Of a DNA stretch of 8,232 nucleotides, positions 7,106 through 8,232 are shown piece after piece; the stretch's first letter is position 1; the number at the start of each line of letters is the position of its first letter. This stretch comes from Alphaproteobacteria bacterium UBA2954 (GTDB lineage: Bacteria; Pseudomonadota; Alphaproteobacteria; Puniceispirillales; Puniceispirillaceae). The stretch lies in NCBI GenBank assembly GCA_002348585.1, contig DEBO01000098.1, positions 1-8,232 on the forward strand, in the 5' to 3' direction. The translations under genes were made by a program, and so were the position numbers. Under the pieces are notes generated by a model. The model searched no databases, was not told the origin of the DNA, and saw only the letters and a list, made by a program, of their open reading frames with translations.

Positions 7106-8232
7106 TCAATACAAAGCAGGAGCGTCAACTATTGAAGGGCTTTCAGCTCCTGGAATATCAATCACAATAGTCGATTTGGGCCGCTGGCCTGGCTTAAACA
7201 CTTCCATAACGGCCATTTCATGATCAGGCAGCACCCGCTCACCTGTTTCTGCATGAACAGGCACAAGGGTAATGCCACCAGGCCGACGGAATGGAATTAA
7301 TGGCTTTTCTTCAAGCGCGTCTATTATAAACTGCTTAAAGATAGGTACAGCTGCTGTTGAACCAGTTTCACGCTTTCCTAATGGCCGCGGTATGTCATAG
7401 CCAACATACACTCCTGCGACCAGATCAGGTGAAAATCCGATAAACCAAGCATTTGTATTGTCGTTTGTGGTTCCTGTTTTTCCTGCAACAACAAGACCAG
7501 AATCGGCAATGCGCCTCCCAGTGCCCCTTTTAATAACACCTTCCAACATTGAGACCATTTGATAAGCCGACGCAGGATCTGTCAACTGCGTCCTCAGATC
7601 ATTAATCTCCGGAACTGGTTGATTATCCCAGCCTCTTGGCGCATCACAGGCGGAACAGTCTCGTTTATCGTGACGCTTGAGGGTCTGGCCAAATCGATCC
7701 TGAATTCGATCGATAAGGCTAACGTCTATCCGTTTGCCTCCATTCACAAGTTGGCCGTAAGCAGCGGTGAGTTTCAGAAGAGTCGTCTCACCAGCACCAA
7801 GTGACATAGACAAAAAGGGAGGCAAATCTTCATTAATGCCAAACCTTTTTGCATAATCCTGAACAACAGGCATGCCGACAGCCATCGCCAGACGTGCAGT
7901 CATCAAATTTCGTGATTTTTCGATACCAACCCGCATGATTGAAGGGCCATAAAAACGCTTTGTGTAGTTTGCAGGCTTCCATTTTGGCTTGCCTGTCCCT
8001 TGGTCAACAACCAAAGGCGCATCAAGAATTCGGGTTGTTGGCGCATAGCCCTGATCAAGAGCAGCTAGATAGACAAAAGGTTTGAAAGCAGAGCCGGGCT
8101 GGCGTTTGGCCTGCGTTGCTCGGTTAAATTCAGATACTCTGAAATCATACCCACCTGTTAAGGCTAGTAATCGGCCAGTATGCGGGTCAAGTGCAACAAT
8201 GGCCCCCTCAACCAAAGGGCGTTGTCCCAAGG
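7106..8232 (-). CDS. mrcA: Penicillin-binding protein 1A, C-terminal part (cut by right edge)
   Basis: This is a bifunctional class A PBP that polymerises and cross-links peptidoglycan at the outer face of the inner membrane. Only the transpeptidase half (375 codons) is in the window; the transmembrane and glycosyltransferase parts lie beyond the edge. All three penicillin-binding motifs are visible. Counting from the TTG codon at 8230, they are SAFK at residues 47-50 (catalytic Ser47), SRN at 106-108 and KTG at 251-253 (VVAGKTGTTNDNTNAWFIGF). EGAIVALDPHTGRLLALTGGYDF just before SAFK is typical of PBP1A. A small loop with CSAC (192-195), DAPRGW and AYQM resembles alphaproteobacterial members. 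The C-terminal tail after about residue 310 is low-similarity and ends with TGA. prfB follows on the same strand. The TTG at 8230 is an internal codon, not the start. Confidence 0.95.
   Translation of the reverse strand, partial: LGQRPLVEGAIVALDPHTGRLLALTGGYDFRVSEFNRATQAKRQPGSAFKPFVYLAALDQGYAPTTRILDAPLVVDQGTGKPKWKPANYTKRFYGPSIMRVGIEKSRNLMTARLAMAVGMPVVQDYAKRFGINEDLPPFLSMSLGAGETTLLKLTAAYGQLVNGGKRIDVSLIDRIQDRFGQTLKRHDKRDCSACDAPRGWDNQPVPEINDLRTQLTDPASAYQMVSMLEGVIKRGTGRRIADSGLVVAGKTGTTNDNTNAWFIGFSPDLVAGVYVGYDIPRPLGKRETGSTAAVPIFKQFIIDALEEKPLIPFRRPGGITLVPVHAETGERVLPDHEMAVMEVFKPGQRPKSTIVIDIPGAESPSIVDAPALY

Overview
The window looks like a core-genome stretch of an alphaproteobacterium with moderate GC, about 45% judged by eye. 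This rests on the alphaproteobacterial style of RF2 (an SPYD anticodon tripeptide context and no recoding site near the start), the neighbouring PBP1A and prfB genes on one strand, and the DUF3971/AsmA-like giant protein. A SAR116-like or other marine Rhodospirillales-type lineage would fit, but that is a guess. I see no mobile elements, CRISPR arrays, tRNAs or rRNAs.

Layout: 1-648 (+) is the C-terminal part of tyrosyl-tRNA synthetase, cut by the left edge. It converges on 697-4461 (-), a 1254-residue membrane-anchored AsmA/YhdP-like protein. A 179-bp AT-rich region (4462-4640) separates that gene from the divergent bcp-type peroxiredoxin (4641-5102, +). About 37 bp after bcp, on the same strand, lies a DUF455 ferritin-like gene. 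On the opposite strand and converging on it, a PBP1A gene cut by the right edge (7106-8232) is followed by prfB (5947-7056), so these two were read in the order mrcA then prfB.

The main result is that the DUF455 gene appears to be a recently broken pseudogene. The surviving open frame (5195-5764) is only the middle of it. Family-like sequence continues in the same frame on both sides: upstream to about 5141, where a well-placed ribosome binding site and ATG sit one frame off, and downstream to 5947 through a TAG at an expected Trp codon and a TAA at an expected Leu codon. Removing one base after the ATG and ignoring the two stops gives a 269-residue protein, close to my recollection of the usual family length. 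Two conserved glutamates of the ferritin-like core also appear to be replaced (Val and Lys). TAG, TAA and TGA all end other genes here, so reassigned stop codons are not the explanation.

The other genes look intact and housekeeping: translation (tyrS, prfB), peptidoglycan synthesis (mrcA), envelope lipid homeostasis (AsmA-like) and peroxide defence (bcp). The bcp product lacks the usual resolving cysteine five residues after the peroxidatic one. I found no convincing novel multi-gene system.
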